Positions 26,129 to 35,849 of a DNA stretch of 64,000 bases are shown in pieces; the first letter of the stretch is position 1, and each line of letters begins with the position of its first letter. Source of the DNA: Chromatiales bacterium (GTDB lineage Bacteria; Pseudomonadota; Gammaproteobacteria; JAGRGH01); contig JAGRGH010000049.1 of assembly GCA_020445605.1 (NCBI GenBank), positions 1 through 64,000 of the forward strand. The letters run 5' to 3'. The notes beneath the pieces are model-generated. The model was given only the letters and a program-made list of their open reading frames with translations. It did not search any database and had not been told where the DNA came from. Both the position numbers and the translations under genes were made by a program.

Positions 26129-26901
26129 GCAGATTCCTGCGTGTGGCCGCGTTCGGTTTGATCGTGCTGGCGCTCGGTGCCTGCCAGACGAACCAGCCCA
26201 GCGATGAGATCAGTTCGCGCGATACTGATCACGCGCTGGCCAAGACGTATCAGGAACTCGCCGTCGCCTACATGCAGCAGGGCGCGGCCGAAATCGCGCT
26301 TGCACAGATTCAGCGTTCGCTTGCCATCGATCCGAAGTTCGGCATGGCCAACAACGTCGCCGGCATGATCTACCAGCGCCTGAATCAGAACGAACTCGCC
26401 GAGGAATACTTTCTCAAGGCGGTGGAATTCGATCCGGCGAACCCGTATATCCGCAACGCGGTCGGCGCGTTCTACTGTGCGCAGAAGCGCTACGACAAGG
26501 CCACCGAACAGTTCGACGCGGCCTTGCGAAATCCCCTGTATCGCGAACCGGAGGTGGCGCTGTCGAACTCCGGTCTGTGTGCGTTGCAGGCCGGCGATAG
26601 CGAGCGCGGTGAACGTCTGCTGCGGGAATCTCTCGTCAAGAAACCGACCCAGCCGCGGGTCCTTCTGCAGATGGCGAAGCTGAGTTTCGAGAAGGGCATT
26701 CACCTGTCCACGCGCGCATACCTGCAGCGCTATGAACAGGTTGCGCAACCGACCGCGGCCAGCCTCTGGCTGGGCATCCGCGCGGAGCGCGAACTCAACG
26801 ACACGGATGCCGTCGCGCGATATGCCGAACAGCTGGTGCAGCGCTTCCCGGACTCCGACGAGGCGCAGCGCTACTTCCAGTCCCTGAGTCGCGCACCATG
26901 A
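26125..26901 (+). CDS. pilW: Type IV pilus biogenesis lipoprotein PilW/PilF
   Basis: The 258-residue outer-membrane lipoprotein has a signal peptide with lipobox ALGAC (acylated C20) and about six TPR repeats, for example [20 protein letters not shown]. In Pseudomonas the homologue helps PilQ secretin multimers reach the outer membrane. It sits in the conserved block with rodZ and hisS and is coupled to both neighbours by 4-base overlaps. No other pilus genes are in the window. Confidence 0.9.
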   Translation: MSRFLRVAAFGLIVLALGACQTNQPSDEISSRDTDHALAKTYQELAVAYMQQGAAEIALAQIQRSLAIDPKFGMANNVAGMIYQRLNQNELAEEYFLKAVEFDPANPYIRNAVGAFYCAQKRYDKATEQFDAALRNPLYREPEVALSNSGLCALQAGDSERGERLLRESLVKKPTQPRVLLQMAKLSFEKGIHLSTRAYLQRYEQVAQPTAASLWLGIRAERELNDTDAVARYAEQLVQRFPDSDEAQRYFQSLSRAP

Positions 26902-27929
26902 TTCCCGACCTGGACGCCGACGACAGCACCGCTTACAGCTCAAGCCCCGGCCAGCAGCTGCGTGCGGCGCGCGAGGCGCGGCGGCTGGAGCGCGCGGATG
27001 TCGCACGCGAACTGCGTCTGACCGAACGCGTACTCGACGCGCTGGAAACCGACGACTACGAACACCTTCCGGAGGAGGTGTTCGTGCGCGGCTATATCCG
27101 CAACTACGCACGCCTCATGGGGCTCAGTGCCGATCCGCTGCTGGCGGATTACGCACGGCTCAATCCGCAGGCCCGCGCGGTGCGCATCGACACGGCGGGC
27201 GTGCGGACGAAACAGCTGCACAGCAGTCACCTGGTCGTAAAGCTGGTCACGGCGGCGATTGTGATTGCCCTGATCGCCGGGGTGTTGTTGTGGTGGCAGG
27301 CACGCGAGGAGCCGACCCGTCGCGATGCGTCGAGTGCGCCGGCCGAGCGTGGCGAACGCGGCTCGGTGACCACGCCTGCGCGAACCGTCGCGCTGCCGCC
27401 GGCTGCGGTTCGGGTTCCGTTCGTCACCGCGGACGATCTGGCGAACGCGCCGGCCAATCCACTCGACACGCCGGCATCGGCCGAAACCGCGGCGCCCGTG
27501 CCGGAGTTCGTTGCGGCGGTGCCCGTCCAGCCGCCGGCCGATCTGCCTGACGCACCAGCGCCAGTCCCCGAGGCGAACCGGGCGCCGCTGGCAGCACAGG
27601 CGCCATCAACCGAGCCGCCGACCGCTGCGGGCCCGACCCCGGCCGTCGTGGAGACTGCGGCTGCGCCGGTCGCGAAGGCCGGCGGGCTGGAGCTGCGCTT
27701 CGCCGAGGACTGCTGGGTGGATGTGCGCGACGCGAACGGCGCGCGCGTGCTCTTCGGCACGATCCAGGCCGGGTCGAGTCGACCGCTCGATGGTGCGCCA
27801 CCGTTTCGCATGACGCTCGGCAACGCCGCCGCCGTGACCCTGCTGGAAGACGGCCAACCGGTCGACCTCGCGCCGCACACACGCGGCAACATCGCGCGCC
27901 TGAGCGCCGGCACGCCGACGCTGGATTGA
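26898..27929 (+). CDS. rodZ: RodZ-like cytoskeletal/cell-shape protein
   Basis: This 343-residue bitopic membrane protein has a cytoplasmic HTH_25 domain (about residues 18-85, [19 protein letters not shown]) that in RodZ binds MreB, one TM helix (about 115-133), a Pro/Ala-rich periplasmic linker and a C-terminal DUF4115 domain ([20 protein letters not shown]). It starts in an ATGA overlap with pilW. In most gammaproteobacteria ispG lies between rodZ and hisS; here hisS follows directly. Confidence 0.9.
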   Translation: MIPDLDADDSTAYSSSPGQQLRAAREARRLERADVARELRLTERVLDALETDDYEHLPEEVFVRGYIRNYARLMGLSADPLLADYARLNPQARAVRIDTAGVRTKQLHSSHLVVKLVTAAIVIALIAGVLLWWQAREEPTRRDASSAPAERGERGSVTTPARTVALPPAAVRVPFVTADDLANAPANPLDTPASAETAAPVPEFVAAVPVQPPADLPDAPAPVPEANRAPLAAQAPSTEPPTAAGPTPAVVETAAAPVAKAGGLELRFAEDCWVDVRDANGARVLFGTIQAGSSRPLDGAPPFRMTLGNAAAVTLLEDGQPVDLAPHTRGNIARLSAGTPTLD

Positions 27930-27931
27930 AC

Positions 27932-29206
27932 ATGGACCGCATCACGGCCATCCGCGGGATGCACGACCTCCTGCCGGACGCGAGCGCGCGCTGGCAGGCG
28001 CTGGAGCTGGTCCTGCGCGAGCTGGTCGCGCGCTACGGCTACAGCGAGATTCGCACGCCCATCGTGGAATCCACGGCCCTGTTCGCGCGTTCCATCGGCG
28101 AGGCGACCGATATCGTCGAGAAGGAGATGTACAGCTTCGCCGACCGCAACGGCGACGGGCTGACCCTGCGCCCCGAGGGCACGGCGAGCTGTGTGCGTGC
28201 GGCGATCGAACACGCTCTGGTCCCCGAACCGCCGCGGCGGCTCTGGTACATGGGGCCGATGTTTCGCCACGAACGCCCGCAGAAAGGCCGCTACCGGCAG
28301 TTTCACCAGCTCGGTGTCGAGGCGTTCGGCCTCGCCGGCCCGGATATCGATGTCGAGCTGATCGCGATGACCGCGCGACTATGGCGCGAGCTGGGCCTGG
28401 GCGATCAGGTCGGGCTGCGCATCAACACGCTCGGCCGGCCCGAAGAACGCGCCAGCCATCGTGCCGAGCTGATTGCGTATTTCCGCGAACATTTCGATGT
28501 GCTCGACGAGGACAGCCGAAACCGCCTCGAGCGCAATCCGCTGCGCATCCTCGACACCAAGAACCCGCGCATGCGCGCGCTGGTCGAGGCCGCGCCAAAG
28601 CTCGAACAGCACCTCGGCGAGCGCTCACGGGCGCATTTCGAGGGCCTGTGTACGGGGCTGGAGGCGGCCGGCATCGCCTACGTGGTCGATCCGCTGCTTG
28701 TGCGCGGGCTCGACTACTACACCGACACGGTTTTCGAATGGGTCACCGATACGCTCGGCGCCCAGGGCACGGTCTGCGCGGGCGGGCGCTATGACGGCCT
28801 GGTCGGACAACTCGGCGGTCCGGCGACCCCGGCGGTCGGATTCGCGCTCGGCATCGAGCGGCTGCTCGGTGTGCTGGAGGCCGCGGACCGGCCACTGCCG
28901 GAGCGCGGCGTGGACGTCTATTGGGTTTTGGTCGGGGAACAGGCGACAATGCGCGGCCCGGCGCTGGCCGAGCAGCTGCGGGATGCGGCGCCGGCACTAC
29001 GGGTCGTGACCCATTGCGGCGGCGGCAGCTTCAAAAGCCAGTTCAAGAAGGCCGATCGCAGTGGCGCGCACTACGCCATCGTCCTCGGTGACGACGAACT
29101 TGCGCGCGGCGTCGCGGGCCTCAAGCCCCTGCGCGGCAACGACGCCCAGAGCGAAGTCGCGCTGGATGCCCTCGCGGACGTGCTGCGCGCGAGCATGGCC
29201 GACTGA
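27932..29206 (+). CDS. hisS: Histidyl-tRNA synthetase
   Basis: This class II synthetase charges tRNA-His. The first ATG at 27932, three bases past the rodZ stop, starts the typical [12 protein letters not shown] motif. Motif 2 ([19 protein letters not shown]) and the histidine-specific [15 protein letters not shown] and motif 3 ([14 protein letters not shown]) are present. It has 424 residues, the usual length, and ends in an anticodon-binding domain. A TTG at 27926 is a weaker start. Confidence 0.97.
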   Translation: MDRITAIRGMHDLLPDASARWQALELVLRELVARYGYSEIRTPIVESTALFARSIGEATDIVEKEMYSFADRNGDGLTLRPEGTASCVRAAIEHALVPEPPRRLWYMGPMFRHERPQKGRYRQFHQLGVEAFGLAGPDIDVELIAMTARLWRELGLGDQVGLRINTLGRPEERASHRAELIAYFREHFDVLDEDSRNRLERNPLRILDTKNPRMRALVEAAPKLEQHLGERSRAHFEGLCTGLEAAGIAYVVDPLLVRGLDYYTDTVFEWVTDTLGAQGTVCAGGRYDGLVGQLGGPATPAVGFALGIERLLGVLEAADRPLPERGVDVYWVLVGEQATMRGPALAEQLRDAAPALRVVTHCGGGSFKSQFKKADRSGAHYAIVLGDDELARGVAGLKPLRGNDAQSEVALDALADVLRASMAD

Positions 29207-29227
29207 AATCAAATGTTGGAGCCCTGA

Positions 29228-29863
29228 ATGGCCAGTCACTACGAGACCGAAGAGGAACAAGTCGAGGCCATCAAGAAGTGGTGGCGCGAAAACGGCAAGT
29301 CGCTGATTGCCGGCGTCGTGCTCGGTCTGCTCGGCATCTACGGCTGGAACGCCTACCAGTCGAACGAGCAGCGCAAGATCGCCGAGGCCTCGCTGACCTA
29401 CAGCCAGCTCGAAGAAGCGGCGCGAACCGGCGACGACAAGACCGTCGCCGAATACGCGCAGGCCCTCGCCGGCGATGCCGCGGAGGGTGGGTATGCCTAC
29501 TTCGCGGAACTCATGCGTGCGACCCTGCAGGTGCAGAAGGCCGGCCCGGCCGCAGCGGAATCCGCACTTCAGCTTGCGCTCGATCGCGCACCGGATGCCG
29601 GGCTGTCGCATGTCGCGCGGCTGCGTCTGGCGCGAGTGAAGATCGACCTTGGCAAGCTCGACGAAGCGGCCGCCCTGCTGGATGCCGGGGCGCCGGCCGG
29701 TGCGTTCGAAGCTGAATATCACCGCATTCGTGGCGACATCGCCGTCGCGCGTGGGGACATCCAGCTGGCGGCCACCGAGTACCGTGCCGCCCTGGACAAG
29801 GGCACCGGCGCCGCGGCGCTGGTGCGCATGCAGCTTGCCGATCTGGGCCTGGGCAATGACTGA
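29228..29863 (+). CDS. yfgM: YfgM-type ancillary SecYEG translocon subunit
   Basis: This 211-residue inner-membrane protein has one N-terminal TM helix (about residues 25-41, LIAGVVLGLLGIYGW) and a periplasmic TPR-like domain. The opening TEEEQVEAIKKWWRENGKSL is diagnostic. In E. coli YfgM works with PpiD at the translocon and in periplasmic chaperoning. It overlaps the bamB start by 8 bases. Confidence 0.92.
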   Translation: MASHYETEEEQVEAIKKWWRENGKSLIAGVVLGLLGIYGWNAYQSNEQRKIAEASLTYSQLEEAARTGDDKTVAEYAQALAGDAAEGGYAYFAELMRATLQVQKAGPAAAESALQLALDRAPDAGLSHVARLRLARVKIDLGKLDEAAALLDAGAPAGAFEAEYHRIRGDIAVARGDIQLAATEYRAALDKGTGAAALVRMQLADLGLGND

Positions 29864-31031
29864 GGCGCGCAGCCGGCTGCTGGTCGCGGCGGCGCTTGCC
29901 GGCGCACTTGCTTCGCTCTCGGGCTGCGGCATCAGCAAGCTGTGGAGCGACGACAAACCCAGCTACGGGCCGTTGCCGAAGATCGAGACCGGTTCGCCGA
30001 TCGAGCGCCTCTGGTCGGTGGATACCGGCGCCGGCGCCGACAAGCAGGTCCTGCGGCTCGCGCCGCAGGTACGCGACAACACGGTCTATGTCGCGGATGC
30101 CGACGGCCAGGTCGGTGCGTATTCATGGTCGGACGGTGCGCGCCGCTGGGAAGTCGACACCGATGCCCCGGTCAGCGGCGGTCCCGGCGTCGGCGGGGAT
30201 CTGGTCGTGGTCGGGACGACGCAGGGCGATCTGATCGCGCTGGATGCCGCCACGGGCGCCGAGCGCTGGCGTGCGGCCCTGTCCAGTGAAGTGCTTGCGG
30301 CCCCTGCGGTGACCGAAACCGTCGTGGTTGCTCGTACCGCCGACGGCGAAGTCCACGCGCGCGCGAAGTCCGACGGGAGTGCCGTATGGCGCTACGGTCG
30401 TGCCGTGCCGGCGCTGAGCCTGCGTGGCGACAGCGCGCCGGTCGCGGTCGGTCCCATCGTCGCGGTCGGGCTCGCGAACGGGCACCTCGTGGGTCTGGCG
30501 CTCGCCGACGGGCGCGAGCGCTGGGACGCGGCAGTCGCGGTGCCGAGCGGTCGCTCGGAACTCGATCGCATGGTTGATCTGGACGGCGATCCGCTGCTGG
30601 TCGGCGATACCCTGTTCGTGACGAGCTACCAGGGTCGTCTCGCGGCCGTGGACGCAACCACCGGGACCGTGCTCTGGCAGCGTGAGTTCTCGGCGTTCCA
30701 GGGCGCCGTCACCGACGGCGCGTTTCTCTACATCAGCGATGCGGCTGGTGACGTCTGGTCGATCGACCCCGGCACCGGCCGGGCCCTGTGGCGCCAGCAG
30801 GCACTTGCCGGGCGCCGCCTGTCTCCGGTCGGGCTCGCGGACCGCTGGGTCGGCGTCGGCGACAACGAGGGCAACCTGATCTGGCTCGCCGCCGACGATG
30901 GCCATCTTGTCGGCCACGAGCGGATCGACCGCGCCGGCGTGACCGCGCGTCCGGCGGGGGATGGCGAACAGGTCGTCTGGCTCGGAGACGGCGGCGAACT
31001 CGCGGCGTACCGACCGCTCGCCGGTCGCTGA
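29856..31031 (+). CDS. bamB: Outer-membrane assembly lipoprotein BamB
   Basis: The 391-residue lipoprotein of the BAM complex folds as an eight-bladed beta-propeller of PQQ-like repeats (WSDGARRWEVDTDAPV, ATGAERWRAAL, TTGTVLWQREF, GTGRALWRQQ). The signal ends in the lipobox LSGC with C24. The start at 29856 lies inside the yfgM end in another frame; the open frame extends farther upstream but that part is antisense of sense to yfgM and lacks a signal peptide. It feeds beta-barrel proteins into the outer membrane with BamA. Confidence 0.93.
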   Translation: MTEARSRLLVAAALAGALASLSGCGISKLWSDDKPSYGPLPKIETGSPIERLWSVDTGAGADKQVLRLAPQVRDNTVYVADADGQVGAYSWSDGARRWEVDTDAPVSGGPGVGGDLVVVGTTQGDLIALDAATGAERWRAALSSEVLAAPAVTETVVVARTADGEVHARAKSDGSAVWRYGRAVPALSLRGDSAPVAVGPIVAVGLANGHLVGLALADGRERWDAAVAVPSGRSELDRMVDLDGDPLLVGDTLFVTSYQGRLAAVDATTGTVLWQREFSAFQGAVTDGAFLYISDAAGDVWSIDPGTGRALWRQQALAGRRLSPVGLADRWVGVGDNEGNLIWLAADDGHLVGHERIDRAGVTARPAGDGEQVVWLGDGGELAAYRPLAGR

Positions 31032-31055
31032 CGCCACCAAGCAGCAGTTGACCGG

Positions 31056-32435
31056 ATGCTTGCGGTCGTCGCTCTGGTGGGCCGACCGAACGTCGGCAAA
31101 TCCACACTCTTCAATCGCCTGACGGCAAGCCGCGACGCACTGGTCGCGGACGAACCCGGGCTCACGCGCGATCGACGCTACGGCGTGGCACGCCGGGCCG
31201 AGCGCCCCTTCATCGTCGTCGATACCGGCGGGCTGTCCGGACTCGAGACCGGGATCGACCTGCACATGGCGCGCCAGGCCCGGGTCGCGATCGCCGAGGC
31301 CGATGTCGTCGTCCTGCTGCTCGACGCCCGCGAGGAGCCTGGCGCACAGGACCTCGAAATCGTCGCTGAACTGCGTCGCGCCGGCAAGCCCGTGATTCTC
31401 GCCGCGAACAAAACCGATGGCATCGACCCGCGCGTGCTGATCGGCGAACTGCACGCGCTCGGGTTGGGCGAGCCGCTCGCGATCGCCGCTGCGCACGGCA
31501 GCGGGATTGCGCAACTGCTCGAGCGCATCGACGCGGCCCTTCCGGCGGACGCCTCGACCGAGCACGAGGATGCGGTCGACGGCGTTGCGGTGGCCGTCAT
31601 CGGCCGGCCGAATGTCGGCAAGTCGACGCTGATCAACCGCATCGTCGGTGCCGAACGGGTCATCGCCTACGATCAACCCGGCACGACGCGCGACGCCATC
31701 GACGTGCCGTTCGAGCGCGACGGCCAGCGCTATACGCTGATCGACACGGCCGGCGTGCGGCGGCGCTCGCACGTCGAGTCCGCCATCGAGAAGTTCAGCG
31801 TCATAAAGGCGCTGCAAGCCATTGAAAAGGCGCAAGTCGTTCTGGTGGTTCTGGATGCGCACGAGGGCGTCACCGAACAGGACCAGACCATCCTCGGCAT
31901 GGCCCTCGATCGTGGCCGCGCGCTGGTCGTGGCCGTGAACAAATGGGACGGGCTGCGGCCGGATGCGCGCGACAACGTGCGCCGCGAGCTCGACCTGCGA
32001 CTCGGTTTCGTGCGCTGGGCGCCGGTGCACTTCATCTCCGCGCTGCACGGCAGTGGCGTCGGCGAACTGTTCGAGACCCTGCTCGGCGTGCATGCGGCGG
32101 CCGGGCGCACGCTCGCGACCCCGGCCCTGAACGACGCGCTCGCCGCGGCACTCACCGCGCACCAGCCGCCGTTGCAGCGTGGCCGGCGCGTCCGCCTGCG
32201 TTACGCACACCAGGGCGGGCGGTTTCCGCCGGTGATCGTGATCCACGGCACCCAGGCCGACCGCACGCCGGCAAACTACCGGCGTTATCTGGAAAACCAT
32301 TTCCGTGAGTCGTTCCGGCTGCACGGGACACCGATCCGGCTGGAGTTCCGCGGTACCGAGAACCCGTACGCGTCACGCGCCAAACGCCGACCGAAGCCTT
32401 CCGGAAGCAAGCGTGGTCGCAGCGAACGGCGCTGA
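31056..32435 (+). CDS. der: GTPase Der (EngA), ribosome assembly
   Basis: This double GTPase of 459 residues is required for 50S subunit maturation. Two complete G-domains are visible, each with a P-loop GRPNVGKST (residues about 9 and 183), DTGG/DTAG G3 motifs and NKTD/NKWD G4 motifs, followed by the C-terminal KH-like domain and a basic tail (RAKRRPKPSGSKRGRSERR). It closes the conserved rlmN-der block. Its last 23 bases overlap the helicase gene. Confidence 0.97.
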   Translation: MLAVVALVGRPNVGKSTLFNRLTASRDALVADEPGLTRDRRYGVARRAERPFIVVDTGGLSGLETGIDLHMARQARVAIAEADVVVLLLDAREEPGAQDLEIVAELRRAGKPVILAANKTDGIDPRVLIGELHALGLGEPLAIAAAHGSGIAQLLERIDAALPADASTEHEDAVDGVAVAVIGRPNVGKSTLINRIVGAERVIAYDQPGTTRDAIDVPFERDGQRYTLIDTAGVRRRSHVESAIEKFSVIKALQAIEKAQVVLVVLDAHEGVTEQDQTILGMALDRGRALVVAVNKWDGLRPDARDNVRRELDLRLGFVRWAPVHFISALHGSGVGELFETLLGVHAAAGRTLATPALNDALAAALTAHQPPLQRGRRVRLRYAHQGGRFPPVIVIHGTQADRTPANYRRYLENHFRESFRLHGTPIRLEFRGTENPYASRAKRRPKPSGSKRGRSERR

Positions 32436-34350
32436 GTTCGCGCCCGGCATCCGCGCCGCGTTCGATGCGGGCGGCGCGCTGGCCGGCGCAATCGACGGGT
32501 TCCGCGTCCGCCCCGGTCAGCGCGAGATGGCCGTCGCGGTCGCCGATGCGATCACCGGTGGACGGCATCTGATCTGCGAGGCCGGCACGGGGATCGGCAA
32601 GACCTTCGCCTATCTCGCACCCGCGATCGCCTCGGGCCGCCGGGTCGTGGTCGCGACCGGCACCCGGCACCTGCAGGATCAGCTGTTCGAGCAGGACCTG
32701 CCGCGCATCGCGCGGGCGTTCTCGACACCGGTGCAGGCGGCGTTGCTAAAGGGTCGCGCGAACTACCTGTGTCGCGAACGTCTGGCGCAGGCGCTCGCCG
32801 CCGGCGTCACGGATGCGAAACGTCACGCGGAGTACGCCGCAGTCGCCGATTGGGCCGGGCGGACCAGCAGCGGCGACCTCGCCGAATTCGACTGGCTCGC
32901 AGAGGACCACCCCCTGCGCGGGCAGATCACCTCGACCACGGACAACTGTCTGGGCGCGCAGTGCGCGCATTACTCCGAGTGCTTCGTGTTCGAGGCCCGG
33001 CGGCGTGCGCTGGCCGCGCGCCTGATCGTCATCAACCAGCATCTGCTGTGCGCGGACCTCGCTCTGAAAGGCGGCGGGTATGGCGATCTGCTGCCGAATG
33101 CCGATGTCGTGATCGTCGACGAGGCGCACCAGTTTCCGGAAATCGCAACACAGTTCTTTGGCGAGGGCCTGAGTTCACGCCAGCTCCTGGATCTCGGTCG
33201 CGATGTCACCACCGCACAGCTGCGGGATGCGCCGGACGCCGCCGCACTACGGCCACTGGTGGACGTGCTCACGACCGGGGTGCGCTCCGCGCGGGCCGGC
33301 TGGGGGCAGGGCGCGCGGCGCGCCGTGCTCGACCAGTGGGACGGCGACCAGCTGGCCGATGCCTTCGATCGCATCGACGCGGGGCTCGCGGAACTCGCGG
33401 CAGGACTCGCCGTGCACGAGGGTCGTTCGGTTGCGCTGGACCGCTGCCTGACCCGCGCAAACGAGTGCCGCGAGCGCCTCGCCACCCTGCGCGCGGTCGA
33501 TCCGGCCGAGGCGGTCGGCTGGCTCGAGACCTCGGGTGCCGGCTTCCAGTTGCGCAGCGCGCCGCTGGACGCCTCGCGACCGCTGCGCGAGTACTGGGAG
33601 TCGACCTCGGCGACCTGGGTGTTCGCCTCCGCGACCCTGGCCGTCGATGCGCGCTTCACCTACTTCACCGATCGTGTCGGGCTGCCGGCACAGACCGACA
33701 CGCTGGCCGTGCCCGGCCCGTTCGACTACGCGACCAATGGTCTGCTCGTGCTGCCCGAGGACATGCCGGAACCCAACGATGCGCGGTTTGCGGCGGCCTT
33801 CGAGCGCATGGTCATCGACGCGGTCGCCGCGACGGCTGGGCGGACCTTTGTGCTCGTGACCAGCCACGCCGCCGTGCGCCGGCTCGAGGGCGCGCTGCGG
33901 GCGAGCCTTGACTACCCGGTACTCGTGCAGGGCGACGCCCCGCGCCACGAACTGCTCCAGCGCTTCCGCCATGCCGGCAACGCCGTGCTGCTGGGCACGA
34001 GCAGCTTCTGGGAGGGCGTTGACGTGCCGGGGGCCGCGCTGAGCTGTGTGATCGTCGACCGGCTGCCGTTCGCGGCCCCCGATGACCCGATCACGCGCGC
34101 GCGGATCGAGGCCGTCCGCCGCCGCGGCGGCAGCCCGTTTCAGGACTACCAGTTGCCACAGGCGGTTCTGATGCTCAAACAGGGGGTCGGACGATTGCTG
34201 CGCTGCGAGACCGACCGCGGTGTGATCATCGTCGCCGATCCGCGCCTGACGCGGCGCGGCTACGGTCGAACGTTCCTGCGCAGCCTGCCGCCGTTCACGG
34301 TCACGAAGGATCTTTCGGCGATTCGTCCGCATCTGGAGGTCGCGGCGTGA
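32413..34350 (+). CDS. YoaA/DinG-type FeS ATP-dependent DNA helicase
   Basis: This superfamily 2 XPD-like helicase has 645 residues from the GTG at 32413. Motif I is EAGTGIGKTFAYL, the DEAH box is VDEAHQFPE, and C-terminal motifs include GTSSFWEGVDVPG. Four cysteines in YLCRERLA and DNCLGAQCAHYSEC form the expected 4Fe-4S domain. Relatives unwind damaged or replication-linked DNA; YoaA works with the HolC subunit in E. coli. The longer upstream frame overlaps der and is not needed. It overlaps tsaB by 4 bases. Confidence 0.9.
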   Translation: MVAANGAEFAPGIRAAFDAGGALAGAIDGFRVRPGQREMAVAVADAITGGRHLICEAGTGIGKTFAYLAPAIASGRRVVVATGTRHLQDQLFEQDLPRIARAFSTPVQAALLKGRANYLCRERLAQALAAGVTDAKRHAEYAAVADWAGRTSSGDLAEFDWLAEDHPLRGQITSTTDNCLGAQCAHYSECFVFEARRRALAARLIVINQHLLCADLALKGGGYGDLLPNADVVIVDEAHQFPEIATQFFGEGLSSRQLLDLGRDVTTAQLRDAPDAAALRPLVDVLTTGVRSARAGWGQGARRAVLDQWDGDQLADAFDRIDAGLAELAAGLAVHEGRSVALDRCLTRANECRERLATLRAVDPAEAVGWLETSGAGFQLRSAPLDASRPLREYWESTSATWVFASATLAVDARFTYFTDRVGLPAQTDTLAVPGPFDYATNGLLVLPEDMPEPNDARFAAAFERMVIDAVAATAGRTFVLVTSHAAVRRLEGALRASLDYPVLVQGDAPRHELLQRFRHAGNAVLLGTSSFWEGVDVPGAALSCVIVDRLPFAAPDDPITRARIEAVRRRGGSPFQDYQLPQAVLMLKQGVGRLLRCETDRGVIIVADPRLTRRGYGRTFLRSLPPFTVTKDLSAIRPHLEVAA

Positions 34351-35036
34351 GGCTGCTCGCCATCGAAACGGCGACGGACGCCTGTTCCGCTGCACTGTGG
34401 ATGGATGATGCGCTGGCGGCCGAGCGGTTTGAACTGGCGCCGCGCGGGCACACGCGGCTGCTGCTGCCCATGATCGAGGCCCTGCTGGGCGCCGCGGGCA
34501 TGCGTGCGGCGGAACTCGATGCGGTCGCGTTCGGCCGCGGACCGGGTGCGTTCACGGGCCTGCGGATTGCAGCGGCGGTTGCCCAGGGGCTGGCATTCGC
34601 GAACGCTCGGCCCGTGGTGCCGGTCTCGACCCTGGCCGCGCTTGCGCAGCCGGCGCTGGACGCGGGCGCCGCGACGGTGCTCTGCGCCCTGGATGCGCGC
34701 ATGGGGCAGGTGTACTGGGGCGCGTTCGGGCGCGATGCGTCAGGGCTTGCGCGTGCCGTCGTGGACGAACAGGTCTGCGACCCGGACCGGGTCGAAATGC
34801 CCCCGGATGCGATGGGTCCCGCCGTGGGGGTTGGCAGCGGGTTCACGGTCTACCGGGGTCTGCTCAGCGAACGCTGCGGACTCGACGATGCGGTGATCGA
34901 TTCACAGGCACTGCCGCGTGCCGCCGCGATTGCGCGGCTCGCGGCCGCGCAGTTGCGGCGTACGGGCGGGGTGAGTGTGGAGGAGGCCTTGCCGGTCTAT
35001 CTGCGCGACCAGGTGGCGACCCCGAAACCGCAATAG
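34347..35036 (+). CDS. tsaB: tRNA threonylcarbamoyladenosine protein TsaB
   Basis: This 229-residue ASKHA-fold protein forms the TsaBDE complex that modifies A37 of ANN-decoding tRNAs. The N-terminus LLAIETATDACSAAL, the HTRLLLPMI segment and GPGAFTGLRIAAAVAQGLA match the family. It starts at a GTG overlapping the helicase stop. The pair is commonly adjacent in gammaproteobacteria. Confidence 0.95.
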   Translation: MRLLAIETATDACSAALWMDDALAAERFELAPRGHTRLLLPMIEALLGAAGMRAAELDAVAFGRGPGAFTGLRIAAAVAQGLAFANARPVVPVSTLAALAQPALDAGAATVLCALDARMGQVYWGAFGRDASGLARAVVDEQVCDPDRVEMPPDAMGPAVGVGSGFTVYRGLLSERCGLDDAVIDSQALPRAAAIARLAAAQLRRTGGVSVEEALPVYLRDQVATPKPQ

Positions 35037-35157
35037 CCCCATGCCCCCCGGTACCCGTCGGACACCGCGCGCCCGTCGTCGCCGGCAAAGAGCGCTCGAA
35101 AAGTGTTTTGGGTGTCGGTAACATTCGTGCGGGCTTGGAAACGTTTGGGGGGGTATC

Positions 35158-35793
35158 GTGACACGCACAGCTTTCGACCTTTTCCGCAGACTTCTCTCGG
35201 TCGCAGTGCTGGTGGTTCCAGCAACAGCCTGGTCGGTGCCGTCGGTGACGCCACTCACGCCGCCTGATCCAGCTACGTCCCAGACCTTCATTTTCACGGG
35301 TACGTGCACGGTCGACTGCTCTCCGTCCGGCAGCATCGTGAATGCCTACATCACCCTCGGACTGGATTACGTTCCTGGAACCCCGATTGCGAGCCCTTCG
35401 GACGTGCTTTGGTTCGAGTTTCATTCGCCCAACAGCGACGTGCTGCCGGCAGGTCCGCTCGTGGCCGAACACGTCGGCGCTGTATCCGGAAGCATTTCGC
35501 TGTTGCTGGGACCCTCGATCTTCGCGATCAACTTCAACACGGATATTGCCGCCGATCTCGATACGCTGAAGTTTCACTTCGAAACCAGCCTCGATGGCGG
35601 TTGGAGCATCCAGTCGTTTGCCTCGCTGATGCCGGACGACCTGGGCGTCGCGGGCGTGTGGAGCACCCCGGTGCCGGCGACGTTTGCGCTGCTGGTGCTT
35701 GGGCTTGCTGGAATTTCTCGCGTGAAACGCCCGGTCCAGCCGGGAGACGTCACCCAGCAGGCGGTTGAAAAGGGAATTTCGGCAACTTGTTAG
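35158..35793 (+). CDS. Secreted protein with PEP-CTERM-like C-terminal segment
   Basis: This protein of about 211 residues starts at a GTG with a GGGGGG stretch a few bases upstream. A signal peptide (cleavage near AWSVP, residue 27) precedes a beta-rich domain without known motifs. Residues near 175-195 read VPATFALLVLGLAGISRVKR, a variant of the VPxPATxAL/TM/basic PEP-CTERM signal recognised by exosortase systems. Unusually, about 25 further residues follow the basic cluster, so the signal may be degenerate or the true end frameshifted. No exosortase is in the window. Confidence 0.65.
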   Translation: MTRTAFDLFRRLLSVAVLVVPATAWSVPSVTPLTPPDPATSQTFIFTGTCTVDCSPSGSIVNAYITLGLDYVPGTPIASPSDVLWFEFHSPNSDVLPAGPLVAEHVGAVSGSISLLLGPSIFAINFNTDIAADLDTLKFHFETSLDGGWSIQSFASLMPDDLGVAGVWSTPVPATFALLVLGLAGISRVKRPVQPGDVTQQAVEKGISATC

Positions 35794-35849
35794 AGCGAGA
35801 GTATTGAACGATCAAGACGGGTGCTCAGCCAGCGTGAGCGCCCGGCCGA

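Noticed and set aside
30123-32324. Long minus-strand open frame opposite bamB and der
   Set aside because: It spans two well-supported genes in reverse and has no recognisable domain.
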